From contig NZ_CP116805.1 of NCBI RefSeq assembly GCF_028463845.1, positions 2,542,001 through 2,606,000 on the forward strand: a stretch of DNA of 64,000 bases, read 5' to 3'. Each line of letters starts with the position of its first letter. Position 1 is the stretch's first letter. The notes under the pieces are model-generated. The model did not search any database. It was not told the origin of the DNA and saw nothing but the letters and a program-made list of their open reading frames with translations. Position numbers and translations under genes: made by a program. Origin of the DNA: Gimibacter soli. Its GTDB lineage: Bacteria; Pseudomonadota; Alphaproteobacteria; Sphingomonadales; Kordiimonadaceae. This document shows positions 49,033-58,637 of this stretch, piece by piece.

Positions 49033-51084
49033 TCAGTCGCCCGAAAACCGAATACCGACCTTGAACGCCCTGCCAGCCTCGGGCAAGCCAAGCTGGGGCA
49101 ACACGAGCGCATCGGTGATATTGTTCAATGCACCGTATAATTGCCAAACGCCGAAGCTGGTCTCTTTCACCGGAATATAGAATTTCACATTCAACTCGGT
49201 GGAGCCCTCGAGCCGGGCCGTCGTACCATCTTCGGCCTCGTCATATGCGTGGCCGGTGTGGTTCGCCTCGACACGCAAGTTGGCGCCGCCCGCGAACGTG
49301 TGATTGGCCGCCAGAAGCAGCTGCCCCCTTGGTCGCTGATACAGGATCGGACGATTGCCGTCCTCGTCCCTGTCGGCTTCGAGGTCCTGCCACAGGGCGT
49401 TGGCTTCCAGCGTCAGCGCCTCTGACACCTGCCATATCGCACCGGCCTCGATGCCGTATCCGCGCGAGCCTTCAAGATTGTAGCGCTGGGTAAGCGAGGC
49501 GTCGTCCACCGTCACCCTGCGCTGCGAAAGCGTATCACTGATACGCGTGAACCAGGGCGTAAGGGACAGCTGAAACGGCAGCGCCTGTGGCGCCCATTCG
49601 AAACTCAGGTCCCCGACAAGGGCGGTTTCAGGCTTCAGGTCAGGGTTCAGAAGGAAGCGGCCAAGCGCCGTGCCGTAAAGTTCCCGCATGGTGGGGAAAC
49701 GCGTCCGCAGCCCAAGCGTCGCTGTAATAGTCAGTTCGTCTGAAGCCAGCCACTGCGTCGCCCCGCTTGCTGCCCATTTCGATATGGCCGGCTGTGTTGG
49801 CCGCCCGCCCGTGAGCGGTGTGGATGCGCGGTCATAGGCCAGCGCGAGCGAGGTCTTGACCGCTTCGCCCATTGGCACATCGACTTCCCCACCAATACTG
49901 AAGAGCCGCTGCCGGAAACGCTCGGTGTCGCCGTCGACATTGCTCGAAAGATCGGTTTCGAACTGGGCATGGGTGCTCTGCTGCAGGGAGGTGACAAGGC
50001 GGGTCGTCAGATGCGACCAGTCGGTGGCCAGCACAAGTCGCCCGCCGTAGGTACGGTCCTTATCGTTTTGGCGGTCTTCGGGCACGCTGTAGGTGATGTC
50101 GCGGTAGGAAACGATCGCCTGGCTGAACCGCTGGTGCCATGTGTTGACGCGCAGGTTTGAGCTTTCGCCAAGCCTGATATCCCCGGCGAGGCTGATCTGC
50201 CGCATATGCCAGTCCGGGTATCGCCAGAAGCGGGGGCTCGATTCCGCCGGATCGAGATGCGCGGCCGCAGCGATGCCCTTGTCCGCATCAATATCAATCG
50301 CGGAGAGACGCAAGGTTCCCCACGTTTCCTCAAGGGCGACTGCCCCGAAAAAGCTGGTGCTTGTCAGATCGGTATTCGTGCGCCCGTCACCCAAAAGCGG
50401 ATCGAACGGAATGGCTTCGCTGCCTGCCACACTGATGGCATCGCGGCTGAAATGGTTACCCCCAAACTGCAGGCCCACATTACCGACCGGCACATAGGTC
50501 TCGCCTTCCACAAGATAGGAGCCGTGGGTTCCGGCCTCGCTCCGGGCGCTCAGGGTGAAGTCATCCCCGGTTGCGAAGGTGGAGATGTCCACAACGCCAA
50601 GCACCGCATTGGCGCCATATTCGATCGGGGCGGCACTTTTGATAACGGTCGCCCGCCGGATCAAGCTTGCCGGGAACAGCGACAGGTCGGCGCGGCCATC
50701 CCACGGCACGCTGATCGGCGCGCCATCTATGAACAGCTGGGTCTGGCGCTCTTCCGATCCCCTGAGGCGGAGAACCGCCTCCCCGCGCGAATTTGTTCGC
50801 ACCCCGACGCCCATGACGGCGCGGAACACCTCGGTGAAATCGGTGGGCACCGTCCGCCTGAAAAGCTCTTCATCAAGCTGTACAGCCGGTTGAAGGGCGC
50901 GATTTTCGCTCCTGACAGCCAGAACGCTGATTTCTTCCAAGCGTGATCCCGAGGTCTCCGCCGCCCATGCCTGCGGTATCACCAGCGTCGGCACCAGCAC
51001 GCATGAGGCAAGCACACAGATTGCGCGATTTCCTGATCGCCGCGCTGAATGGTCTGAGATGCAAGAACGAACCTTAATGCGCAC
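49033..51084 (-). CDS. TonB-dependent outer-membrane receptor (receptor 4)
   Basis: A 683-residue receptor, smaller than the other four and of BtuB/CirA style. It has an N-terminal signal (ICVLASCVLVPTLVIPQAWA), TonB box LEEISVLAVR and a plug containing LRLRGSEERQTQLFIDGAPI and IEYGANAVLGVVDIST. The C-terminus AGRFKVGIRFSGD lacks the usual final aromatic residue, ending two residues after a Phe. The start is a GTG at 51084 with GGGGA upstream. No cobalamin riboswitch could be found before it. It is followed by the second BNR protein, and is divergent from the FixJ-type regulator at 51509. Confidence 0.88.
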   Translation of the reverse strand: MRIKVRSCISDHSARRSGNRAICVLASCVLVPTLVIPQAWAAETSGSRLEEISVLAVRSENRALQPAVQLDEELFRRTVPTDFTEVFRAVMGVGVRTNSRGEAVLRLRGSEERQTQLFIDGAPISVPWDGRADLSLFPASLIRRATVIKSAAPIEYGANAVLGVVDISTFATGDDFTLSARSEAGTHGSYLVEGETYVPVGNVGLQFGGNHFSRDAISVAGSEAIPFDPLLGDGRTNTDLTSTSFFGAVALEETWGTLRLSAIDIDADKGIAAAAHLDPAESSPRFWRYPDWHMRQISLAGDIRLGESSNLRVNTWHQRFSQAIVSYRDITYSVPEDRQNDKDRTYGGRLVLATDWSHLTTRLVTSLQQSTHAQFETDLSSNVDGDTERFRQRLFSIGGEVDVPMGEAVKTSLALAYDRASTPLTGGRPTQPAISKWAASGATQWLASDELTITATLGLRTRFPTMRELYGTALGRFLLNPDLKPETALVGDLSFEWAPQALPFQLSLTPWFTRISDTLSQRRVTVDDASLTQRYNLEGSRGYGIEAGAIWQVSEALTLEANALWQDLEADRDEDGNRPILYQRPRGQLLLAANHTFAGGANLRVEANHTGHAYDEAEDGTTARLEGSTELNVKFYIPVKETSFGVWQLYGALNNITDALVLPQLGLPEAGRAFKVGIRFSGD

Positions 51085-51508
51085 GCTGTCCCCAATCTAT
51101 CCGGCCGCCTCGAAAGCAGTATGTTCAAACGCCGCGCTCTTCGCGGGTTTGAAGGTATGACGAGGCGATTGTTTTTTGTCTGTCCGAATAAAAGGACCGA
51201 CCCCCAGTCCTGCTTAGTAAATTACGACCATCAGCAGAAGTTAGCCGAAAGTTTATAGGGCGTCTGTTCCGACGACCAGCCCTGTTTCACTCCTGCCGCC
51301 AGTCCTTCTTTTCCGCCTCCCATGCCTGATCCGACTGCATGAGGCACAATGATCTCCCCATATCCATTGGTTCGCTTTCGGTATCACCCGGCTTGGGGGC
51401 CGATCAACCTGCACACCTCATACGATGGTATGGCATGGCTGAATCGATTGGCGCAGCATATCCGCCTTGGGGTATCATTCGCCCGGAAGCTGGTTCGGAG
51501 ACGTGGCC
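51085..51508. other. Divergent region between receptor 4 and the FixJ-type regulator
   Basis: A 424-base non-coding stretch. A strong inverted repeat lies at 51124-51153: TTCAAAC with CCGCG pairs with CGCGG and GTTTGAA around CTCTT, with one extra base on one side. It is 40 bp before the receptor 4 start and could be in its leader RNA or be an operator. A smaller hairpin (GGACCGA...AGTCC) is at about 51194. No gene is seen. Confidence 0.5.
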
Positions 51509-52138
51509 ATGGAAGACGTATCCGTCGTTCACATTATCGATGATGACCGCTCGCTGAGGGAAGCGCTCGCGAGCCTTTTCGCCTCGGTCGGGCTGGAAAC
51601 ACGCCTTTATGCCGCTGTGCAGGATTTTCTGGACGCTGACCGGCCGGATATGCCCGCCTGTCTCGTCCTTGATGTACGCCTTCCCGGTATGAGCGGGCTC
51701 GACGCGCAAGACCATCTGAAAGAACTGGGTGTCCATATGCCCGTGGTGCTAATGACAGGCCACGGTGATATCCCGATGTCAGTGCGCGGCATGAAGGCCG
51801 GTGCGCTTGATTTCCTCACCAAGCCCTTCCGCGATCAGGATATGCTCGATGCTGTCTTGGCCGCGCTTGACCACGACCGTGCCCAGCGCAGCAGCGACCT
51901 GAAGCTCAACGAACTTACCGCGCGCCTGAACACCCTTTCGCCGCGCGAGCGGCAGGTGATGGCGCTTGTCGCGACCGGCAAGCTGAACAAACAGATCGCC
52001 TGGGACTTACAGCTCAGTGAAATCACCGTGAAAATCCACCGGGGTGCCGCCATGCGCAAGATGGAAGCCCGGACCCTGCCCGAGCTCGTGCGCATGGCCG
52101 ACGCCCTTGACCTGCGCGTTGAAGCCACCCGCAATTAA
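51509..52138 (+). CDS. FixJ/NarL-type response regulator
   Basis: A 209-residue two-domain response regulator. The receiver (residues 1-120) has acidic residues IIDDDRS, phospho-acceptor Asp55 (LVLDVRLPGMSG), and the KPF Lys in DFLTKPFRDQD. The C-terminal LuxR-type HTH (LSPRERQVMALVATGKLNKQ, LSEITVKIHRGAAMRKMEAR) follows a short linker, as in FixJ and TodT. The ATG at 51509 begins the receiver; upstream codons in frame are not domain-like. It is the first of three signalling genes in a row, divergent from receptor 4, which it may control. Confidence 0.92.
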   Translation: MEDVSVVHIIDDDRSLREALASLFASVGLETRLYAAVQDFLDADRPDMPACLVLDVRLPGMSGLDAQDHLKELGVHMPVVLMTGHGDIPMSVRGMKAGALDFLTKPFRDQDMLDAVLAALDHDRAQRSSDLKLNELTARLNTLSPRERQVMALVATGKLNKQIAWDLQLSEITVKIHRGAAMRKMEARTLPELVRMADALDLRVEATRN

Positions 52139-52239
52139 ACTTGGGTATAATATCCTCCCGCAAAGTTTTGCCGCATCAATGAGGCTTGCAATTTTGCTGA
52201 CGCCGGCGCTTTGGGGGTGCCTGTCAAGGATGTGATATA

Positions 52240-52599
52240 GTGCCTGATCCCCGTATTTCGGTCATCGATGATGACGATTCCCTCCGCGAGGCCCTTGTCG
52301 GCCTTCTGCGCTCCTGCGGCTTCGAGGCAACGGGCTTCGCCTCCGCCGAAGCTTTCCTTGCAACCGAAACAGCCAACTATGCCTGTATTGTCACCGACAT
52401 TCATATGTCAGGCATGAGCGGCTTTGATCTGCTGAAGGCACTTGGCGCACGGCAGGCGCCGCCTGCCATCATGATAACGGCCCGGCTCGACGCCGACCTT
52501 GAAGACAAGGCCAAGGCTGCCGGGGCGCTGTGTCTTTTACGCAAGCCGTTCGCCAGCGATCGTCTCCTCGATTGCATCGACCGCGCATTGGCACGATAA
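52240..52599 (+). CDS. Single-domain response regulator (receiver only)
   Basis: A 119-residue stand-alone receiver. It has SVIDDDDSLREALVGLLRSC, phospho-acceptor Asp53 (CIVTDIHMSGMSG) and the conserved Lys in LLRKPFASD. There is no output domain. It is related to FixJ-type receivers, including the one just upstream, so it may act as a phosphate sink or relay for the shared kinase. The start is a GTG at 52240 with AAGGA. The gap to the upstream regulator is 101 bp and to the kinase 24 bp. Confidence 0.88.
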   Translation: MPDPRISVIDDDDSLREALVGLLRSCGFEATGFASAEAFLATETANYACIVTDIHMSGMSGFDLLKALGARQAPPAIMITARLDADLEDKAKAAGALCLLRKPFASDRLLDCIDRALAR

Positions 52600-52623
52600 T
52601 CCGGGCGAAAGTGAGACCGGCAA

Positions 52624-54213
52624 ATGTGTGGAGCTATCTCTATCGTGTCGGCAAGCCAGGGCGATATTCTCGACCTCCTTCATGTTGCCGTCCTTCAGCG
52701 GACGCGCGACGGCAAGGTGGCTGGCTGGAACAAGGCCGCTGAAGCCTTGTTCGGCTGGCCTGCGGCGGACACTCTCCACAAAGCGGCCCACGAACTGATC
52801 AAGCTGCGCCCGGACAGCGACAACGCATCCTTGGATGAAGCCTCTGCTGCACTTGATGACACCGGCCAATGGCAGGGAAACCTGATTGCAGAAACCGCCG
52901 GCGGCGAGGAGATTTTCGTCGACGCGCACTGGGCGCTGGCCCCGGATGGCAGCGCGGTGGTCGAAACCTACCGCAACATCACGGAACGGCGCCGCACCGA
53001 GATGAAGCTGCGCCTCAGCGAACACCGCTACCATAACCTCTTTCAGGCCATGGCCGCCTCCTTCTGGGAACTCGACTTCTCGGGGGTCGACGACATATTG
53101 CGGCGCATCTACCGCGCCGGAAACACCGACTTCCGCAAATATTTCCGGGATCATCCCGAAACCGCGCGCGAGATGATGCGGGCGACCCGTGTTGTCGACG
53201 TGAACGGCGAAACCGTGAAGCTTTTCGGTCGCGACGGCAACAAGGAAGAGCTGCTCGTCAATGTCGATCCCTTCTGGCCGCCGCAAAGCGAATGGGATTA
53301 TCTGAACGGCATATTGTCGGCGGTGGAAGGCAAACTCAATTATTCGGTCGAAACCAAGCTTCGCAGTATCGACGGTCGCATCTTCGACGCCCATTTCACC
53401 GCCTGCTATCCACCCGACACAATGGGCAAGGGCACGCTCCTCATCGGCGTCCTTGATCTGACCGCCCGCAACGAGGCCTTCGCAGCGCGCGACAGGATGC
53501 GGGCCGACATGGCCCATGCCGCCCGCGTTTCCATGCTTGGTGAACTGGCGGCCTCGATTGCGCACGAGGTGAACCAGCCACTCGCCGCCATCTCGACAAG
53601 TGCCGAGGCGGGCCTGCGCTGGCTCAATCGTCCCGAACCGAATGTCGAGGAAGTCAGGGCGCTCACAGGGCGGATTGTTGCAGACGCCCGCCGCGCGGCC
53701 GATATCGTCGCCCGCACCCGTGCGATGGCGAGCGGACGACCGCCAGCCCCTGAGCCGCTCATCCTGAATGATGTGATCAAGGAAGCCGCGCGCTTCCTGC
53801 AACATGAAATGACCGCACACCAGACCGAACTCAGCTGCAAACTGACGCCCGAAACGCCGCAGGTGAAGGCGGACCGCACCCAGTTGCAGCAGGTGATCAT
53901 CAATCTGGCCGTCAATGCATTGCAGGCCATCGGACAGGTGCCCGGCCGGCGCGGCGCTGTGCGCATCGTCACTCGCCCGTCGGAAACCGGAGAAGCAGAA
54001 ATCCGGGTCGAAGACAATGGCCCGGGGATCCCGGCCGACCATCTCGATAAGCTGTTCGACAGTTTCTTCACCACGAAGGAGCGCGGCATGGGCATGGGCC
54101 TGCAGGTCTGCCGGTCGATCATCGAGGGATGCGGCGGCAGCATCAGCGCAGGCAACGGTGCGATGATCGGCGGGGCTGTTTTCACGATCCGCTTGCCAGC
54201 CCTTCAGGCCTGA
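52624..54213 (+). CDS. PAS-domain sensor histidine kinase (FixL-like, soluble)
   Basis: A 529-residue kinase. A first PAS domain lies at about 15-120 ([20 protein letters not shown]) and a second PAS-like region at about 130-285. The phospho-acceptor is His314 in [14 protein letters not shown]. The ATPase domain shows the N box [12 protein letters not shown], the G1 box [10 protein letters not shown], and G2 GMGMGL. No membrane segments are seen, so it senses a cytoplasmic signal. The visible PAS sequence does not let me claim heme. It is the third gene of the signalling cluster and likely phosphorylates both receivers. The ATG at 52624 lacks a clear ribosome site, so translation may be coupled to the upstream gene. 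Confidence 0.9.
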   Translation: MCGAISIVSASQGDILDLLHVAVLQRTRDGKVAGWNKAAEALFGWPAADTLHKAAHELIKLRPDSDNASLDEASAALDDTGQWQGNLIAETAGGEEIFVDAHWALAPDGSAVVETYRNITERRRTEMKLRLSEHRYHNLFQAMAASFWELDFSGVDDILRRIYRAGNTDFRKYFRDHPETAREMMRATRVVDVNGETVKLFGRDGNKEELLVNVDPFWPPQSEWDYLNGILSAVEGKLNYSVETKLRSIDGRIFDAHFTACYPPDTMGKGTLLIGVLDLTARNEAFAARDRMRADMAHAARVSMLGELAASIAHEVNQPLAAISTSAEAGLRWLNRPEPNVEEVRALTGRIVADARRAADIVARTRAMASGRPPAPEPLILNDVIKEAARFLQHEMTAHQTELSCKLTPETPQVKADRTQLQQVIINLAVNALQAIGQVPGRRGAVRIVTRPSETGEAEIRVEDNGPGIPADHLDKLFDSFFTTKERGMGMGLQVCRSIIEGCGGSISAGNGAMIGGAVFTIRLPALQA

Positions 54214-54421
54214 GGCAGGCCCTTCTGTCGGCAGCATCCCCCGAGCCTTTTTCGCCAGTCGAGTGTCACCCATACAAAGGTTTAACCGGCCAATACGCTC
54301 TGGTGATTCCGCCCAATTTTCGCTCTCGCTACAATTCTACCCAGGTCCGGCGAACTCTTCCGCCGTGATCGGCTCCCGCCGCGTGGCCAACGCCCCGGCA
54401 CCGAGACCGAAAGGAAAAGGC

Positions 54422-55393
54422 ATGACAAAAATCCCCCATACCATTTCACGCCGCGACGTCCTTGTGGGCGGAACGACTGTGGCGGGTATCGCCCTCGCCT
54501 CCCCGCTTCTCCTGCAACTTTCCCCGGCTGCCTACGCAGCCCAGCCTTCAAAGGATCAGACCATGAGCTATGTCACCACCAAGGATGGCACCCAGATTTT
54601 CTACAAGGACTGGGGCCCGAAATCGGCTCAGCCTGTTGTGTTCCACCACGGCTGGCCACTCAGTGCCGATGACTGGGATGCCCAGATGCTGTTCTTCTAT
54701 GCGCAGGGCTACCGGGTGATCGCCCATGACCGGCGCGGTCACGGTCGCTCGACCCAGACCGACACCGGCAACGAGATGGACACGTACGCCGCTGACGTAA
54801 AGGCCCTCGCCAAGGCGCTTGACCTCAAGAATGCAATCCATGTGGGCCACTCCACCGGCGGCGGTGAGGTAGCCCACTATGTGGCCCGCGCCGATAAAGG
54901 CCGGGTCGCCAAAGCGGTCCTCATCGGCGCCGTACCGCCGATCATGGTGAAGACCGCGAACAACCCCAGCGGCCTGCCGATCGAAGTGTTCGATGGCTTC
55001 CGCGCAGCCCTTGTCGCCAACCGCGCGCAATTCTTCCTCGATGTGCCCACAGGCCCCTTCTATGGCTATAACCGGCCGGGCGCGAAGGTGGATCAAGGCG
55101 TGATCTACAACTGGTGGCGCCAGGGCATGATGGGTGGTGCCAAGGCGCACTATGATTGCATCAAGGCCTTCTCCGAAACCGACTTCACGGAAGACCTGAA
55201 GGCGATCGACGTGCCCGTCTTCATTATGCATGGCGATGACGATCAGATCGTCCCGATTGCGGACTCCGCGCTTCTTGCCGCCAAGCTTGTGAAGAACGGC
55301 ACACTCAAGGTCTATGAGGGTCTGCCCCACGGCATGGCGACAACCCACGCCGACGTGATCAACGCCGACCTTCTCGCCTTCTTCAAAGCGTAG
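54422..55393 (+). CDS. Tat-exported alpha/beta hydrolase, non-heme chloroperoxidase/esterase-like
   Basis: A 323-residue protein with a twin-arginine signal ([20 protein letters not shown]) ending near AYAAQP. The alpha/beta-hydrolase domain has [26 protein letters not shown], nucleophile elbow GHSTGGGE, the acid HGDDDQIVP and the His of LPHGMATTH. This sequence type is widely annotated as non-heme chloroperoxidase or arylesterase; perhydrolase activity is usually a side reaction. The ATG at 54422 follows AAAGGAAAAGG. A second hydrolase begins 9 bp downstream, so they form an operon. The link to the two-component genes upstream is only by position. Confidence 0.88.
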   Translation: MTKIPHTISRRDVLVGGTTVAGIALASPLLLQLSPAAYAAQPSKDQTMSYVTTKDGTQIFYKDWGPKSAQPVVFHHGWPLSADDWDAQMLFFYAQGYRVIAHDRRGHGRSTQTDTGNEMDTYAADVKALAKALDLKNAIHVGHSTGGGEVAHYVARADKGRVAKAVLIGAVPPIMVKTANNPSGLPIEVFDGFRAALVANRAQFFLDVPTGPFYGYNRPGAKVDQGVIYNWWRQGMMGGAKAHYDCIKAFSETDFTEDLKAIDVPVFIMHGDDDQIVPIADSALLAAKLVKNGTLKVYEGLPHGMATTHADVINADLLAFFKA

Positions 55394-55402
55394 GGGGCCA
55401 GC

Positions 55403-56260
55403 ATGCTTAAACAGACCTATACCGCTGCCAATGTGCCGACCGAGTTTGTCGAAAGCCGGGGTCGCACCCTCGCCTACCGTTCGATCGGTGCAGGGTCGCC
55501 GCTTATCCTGTGCGTCCGTTTCCGCGGCGTGATGGATGTGTGGGACCCGGCGTTCCTTGATGCGCTTGCCACCCGCTTCCGGGTCATCACGTTCGATTAT
55601 ACGGGTCTTGGCCAATCGACCGGCCACGCCACCTATGACCGTGTCTCGATGGCAGAAGACGCGATTGATCTCGCCGATGCCCTTGGTATCGACACGTTCG
55701 CCATCGGCGGCTGGTCGCTCGGCGGGATCGCCGCACAGGTCGCGGCGAAACGTCACCCCGGGCGTATCAGCCACATGATCCTTATCGGCACCACCCCGCC
55801 CGGCAAGGTGGCGCACGGCCCCGAGCCCGTCTTCTTCGAGCGCGCGCTGAAGCCGGTGAATGACCTTGATGATGAAACCGTGCTTTTCTTCGAACCCGAA
55901 AGCGAAAAAAGCCGCAAGGCCACGAAGGCATCGCACGACCGTATCAATGCCCGCACCGCGGACCGGAGCCCGCCGATCCCGCAGGAAACCTTCATGCGGA
56001 TGCTGACCGAAAGCCAGAAACCGGACATCTTTTTCGATGATGACGGCTACCGCGACTTCCTGAAGGCGACCGATATTCCGTTCCTCGTGATCTCGGGCGA
56101 TCATGAAATCGTCTTCCCGCCGGCGAACTGGTTCGATCTTGTCGACACATGCCCGGAACTACACCTTATCGTGCTGCCGGAAATGGGCCACGGACCGCAG
56201 CATCAGGCACCGGAGTTTTGCGCCGACCTGATCGCCAGTTTTGTCAGCCGGATAGCCTGA
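55403..56260 (+). CDS. Alpha/beta hydrolase
   Basis: A 285-residue alpha/beta hydrolase, cytosolic as no signal peptide is seen. The nucleophile elbow is GGWSLGGIAAQVAA, the acid lies in LVISGDHEIVFPP, and the His in EMGHGPQHQAP. The oxyanion-hole strand reads CVRFRGVMDVWDP, where the common HGF/HGW is replaced by Arg-Phe-Arg-Gly, an unusual change that may alter substrate binding. It lies 9 bp after the Tat-exported hydrolase, and translation coupling is likely. Substrate unknown. Confidence 0.85.
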   Translation: MLKQTYTAANVPTEFVESRGRTLAYRSIGAGSPLILCVRFRGVMDVWDPAFLDALATRFRVITFDYTGLGQSTGHATYDRVSMAEDAIDLADALGIDTFAIGGWSLGGIAAQVAAKRHPGRISHMILIGTTPPGKVAHGPEPVFFERALKPVNDLDDETVLFFEPESEKSRKATKASHDRINARTADRSPPIPQETFMRMLTESQKPDIFFDDDGYRDFLKATDIPFLVISGDHEIVFPPANWFDLVDTCPELHLIVLPEMGHGPQHQAPEFCADLIASFVSRIA

Positions 56261-56303
56261 CATCGCCCGCCCGACGAAACATTGAAGTACGCACGTGAAA
56301 TAC

Positions 56304-56328
56304 AGGCCGCCCCACGAGGCGGCCTTCG
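56304..56328 (+). terminator. Hairpin after the hydrolase pair, weak terminator
   Basis: AGGCCGCC at 56304-56311 pairs perfectly with GGCGGCCT at 56318-56325. No T tract follows, so it may be only an mRNA 3' stabilising hairpin or a factor-assisted stop. Confidence 0.5.
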
Positions 56329-56386
56329 CACAACTGCAACGTATCCGGTCACATGTATCGCAATTATTATTTTATTTTTGTTGACG

Positions 56387-56411
56387 ATCAGAATTTAAAT
56401 TGCATTCTGAT
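56387..56411. promoter_or_regulatory. Inverted repeat ATCAGAAT-N9-ATTCTGAT before the organophosphate transporter
   Basis: The two 8-bp arms are exact reverse complements around TTAAATTGC, 33 bp before the transporter start. The left part contains GAATTTAAATT, also present as GAATTTAAATTC before the phytase/receptor pair at 60858. It follows a TTGACG that could be a -35 box. A shared regulator is suggested. Confidence 0.5.
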
Positions 56412-56443
56412 TGCGGGATGGGATTGGCTGCCTGCAGCCGGAA

Positions 56444-57805
56444 ATGATGGAGGCACCCTTGGCTGGCATATTCAATCTGTTTTCGCCGTCACCAGCCACA
56501 ACGCCCCTGACTGACAAAACAGAAATCGACCATCTGTATAAAAGGCATCGCCTGCGGGTGATGCTGGCGATCACGCTGGGTTACGGCATCATCTATACCT
56601 GTCGTCTCGCCCTTGGCCTTGTGAAGAAGCCTTTGATCGACAACGGTATTTTCACACCAGATGATCTGGGTCTCATCGGATCTGCGCTTTTCTATGCCTA
56701 TGCCATCGGCAAGCTGACGAACGGTTTTCTGGCCGATCATGTGAATATCAAGCGCGTGCTGGCGCTCTTTTTCCTCATGACTGCGCTTTGCAATATCGCC
56801 ATGGGCTTTGTGGGCACCGTGGGGGCCGCTGTCCTAATCTGGGGCCTCAACGGCTGGTTCCAGAGCTTCGGTGCGCCCGGCAGCGTGGTGGCCATGACGC
56901 ACTGGTTTTCAAACCACGAACGTGGCCGCATGTATGGCATCTGGAGCACCGCGCATTCTATCGGCGAAGGGCTGACCTTTCTGGTCGTCGGATCGCTTGT
57001 TGCCCTGCTCGGCTGGCGTGCCGGTTTCTGGGGACCGGGGCTGATCGGCCTCGCCGTCGCCCTCGTCTCCTGGCGCTTGCTGCAGGACCGGCCCGCCTCA
57101 CTCGGCCTGCCCACAGTCGCCGACTGGAAGAACGACCACTATGAAACCACCAACCACAAGCAGGACGCCGCCTCGGTGTTCCGCACCCAGATCGCCATCC
57201 TGAGGCTGCCGGCTGTGTGGATATTGGCGCTTGCCAGCGCCACCAACTATGTCACCCGCTACGCCATCAATTCATGGGGGGTCCTGTATCTGCAGGAGGA
57301 CCGTGGCTTGACGCTTCCCGAGGCCGGCACGCTCCTGATGATCAGCACACTCGCCGGGATCGCAGGTGCCATCGCCTATGGCTTCGTGTCCGACAAATTT
57401 TTCAATGCGAAACGCCCGCCCGCGAACCTCCTGTTCGCGCTGATGGAGATCGCCGGGCTGCTGCTGCTGTTCTACGGCCCCGACAGCATGCCGGTGATGG
57501 TGTGTGCCGTGCTGCTTTTCGGCCTTGGCATGACCGGCCTTGTGACTGCCCTCGGCGGCCTTTTCGCCGTGGACATCTGCCCCAAGCGGGTGGCAGGCGC
57601 GGCGATGGGCGTGATCGGCGTTTTCAGCTATATCGGCGCGGCGGTGCAAGAGCATGTCTCAGGCATCCTCATCAATGGCGGCATGACTGTCGCCGACGGT
57701 GTTCGCCATTATGATTTCGATGCCGTGATCCTGTTCTGGATTGGCTCGTCCGTCCTTTCCACCCTTCTTGCCGCAAGCCTGTGGCGCACTCGCCTGAGAG
57801 ACTGA
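56444..57805 (+). CDS. Organophosphate:phosphate antiporter family (GlpT/UhpT-like) transporter
   Basis: A 453-residue MFS protein with about 12 helices. The OPA-family features are the N-terminal YGIIYTCRLALGLVKKPLID and GSALFYAYAIGKLTNGFLAD blocks and GWFQSFGAPGSVVAMTHWFS in helix 4-5. The family exchanges phosphate for sugar or glycerol phosphates across the inner membrane. The start is one of two adjacent ATGs (56444 or 56447); a TTG at 56411 is less likely. The stop is 3 bp before the inositol-monophosphatase-family gene, so the two are one operon. Next to a phytase, the probable cargo is a lower inositol phosphate; this is inference. Confidence 0.85.
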   Translation: MMEAPLAGIFNLFSPSPATTPLTDKTEIDHLYKRHRLRVMLAITLGYGIIYTCRLALGLVKKPLIDNGIFTPDDLGLIGSALFYAYAIGKLTNGFLADHVNIKRVLALFFLMTALCNIAMGFVGTVGAAVLIWGLNGWFQSFGAPGSVVAMTHWFSNHERGRMYGIWSTAHSIGEGLTFLVVGSLVALLGWRAGFWGPGLIGLAVALVSWRLLQDRPASLGLPTVADWKNDHYETTNHKQDAASVFRTQIAILRLPAVWILALASATNYVTRYAINSWGVLYLQEDRGLTLPEAGTLLMISTLAGIAGAIAYGFVSDKFFNAKRPPANLLFALMEIAGLLLLFYGPDSMPVMVCAVLLFGLGMTGLVTALGGLFAVDICPKRVAGAAMGVIGVFSYIGAAVQEHVSGILINGGMTVADGVRHYDFDAVILFWIGSSVLSTLLAASLWRTRLRD

Positions 57806-57808
57806 TCC

Positions 57809-58615
57809 ATGCTGAACCCGTCCCGCCACCTTCAGGCCATGATCGACGCCGCCCTTGCAGCTGGCGCCGGCCTTATGGAAGACCAGAAGAAGCTTGATAC
57901 GCTTGAAATTCGCCGCAAGGGCCCTGCGGACCCGGTATCGGCTGCGGACGAGCGCGCCGAAAAGACCCTGCGCACCCTGCTTGCGGCAGCCGAACCAACC
58001 TTTGGCTTCCTCGGCGAAGAAGGCGGCTTGCTCGCAGGCAGCGACCCCGACCATTGCTGGATCGTCGATCCTCTGGATGGCACCGCGAACTTCCTGCATG
58101 GCACGCCGCTTTTCGGGGTGAATGCCGCCCTCGCGCGAGGGGGTGACGTGATCGCCGGGGTCATCTATCTGCCCGCGCTAGAAGAGATTTATGTCGCTGA
58201 GAAAGGCAAAGGCGCCTTCTGCAACGGCAAGCGTGTGCAGGTTTCGAAACGCAGCAACCTTTCAGAAGCCGCCCTCGCCTGCGGTATCCCGTTCGAAGGC
58301 AAGCCGGACCATGACCTGTTCATGCGCGAAATGCAGCTGCTGACCCACCGGGTGGGTGGTATCCGGCGCACGGGCGCTGCGTCGGTTGACCTTGCCTTCA
58401 CCGTTGCCGGTCGCTGGGACGCCTACTGGGAACGCTGCACGTCAGCATGGGACATGGCGCCGGGCACGATCCTTGTGGCCGAGGCTGGCGGACGTTTCTG
58501 CCATCCGTCCGGCGATGACTGGACAATCGATGGCGGTGCCATCCTTGCCACCAACGGTGCGGTGCATGACGAACTGCTCACAGTCCTCAAGGAAGCCTAC
58601 GCCTCACGCGGCTGA
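57809..58615 (+). CDS. Inositol-monophosphatase-family phosphatase
   Basis: A 268-residue protein with the full metal site of the family: Glu70/Glu71 (FLGEEGG) and Asp87/Asp90 in WIVDPLDGTANF, plus the second Asp in CTSAWDMAPG. It would remove phosphate from inositol monophosphate or a similar sugar phosphate (SuhB/HisN/CysQ relatives exist). The gene starts 3 bp after the transporter stop and must be co-expressed with it. Following a phosphoester importer, the simplest job is to complete the breakdown of an imported inositol phosphate in the cytosol. Histidinol phosphatase is an alternative, but no his genes are near. Confidence 0.88.
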   Translation: MLNPSRHLQAMIDAALAAGAGLMEDQKKLDTLEIRRKGPADPVSAADERAEKTLRTLLAAAEPTFGFLGEEGGLLAGSDPDHCWIVDPLDGTANFLHGTPLFGVNAALARGGDVIAGVIYLPALEEIYVAEKGKGAFCNGKRVQVSKRSNLSEAALACGIPFEGKPDHDLFMREMQLLTHRVGGIRRTGAASVDLAFTVAGRWDAYWERCTSAWDMAPGTILVAEAGGRFCHPSGDDWTIDGGAILATNGAVHDELLTVLKEAYASRG

Positions 58616-58637
58616 TCTGAGCTCAAATTCCAAGGCA

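Noticed and set aside
51085-51350. Possible cobalamin riboswitch before the BtuB-like receptor 4
   Set aside because: I could not find a B12 box or the expected multi-helix layout on the minus strand; only simple hairpins are present.
52537-54273. 578-codon open frame on the minus strand
   Set aside because: Antisense to the histidine kinase, which has all catalytic boxes.
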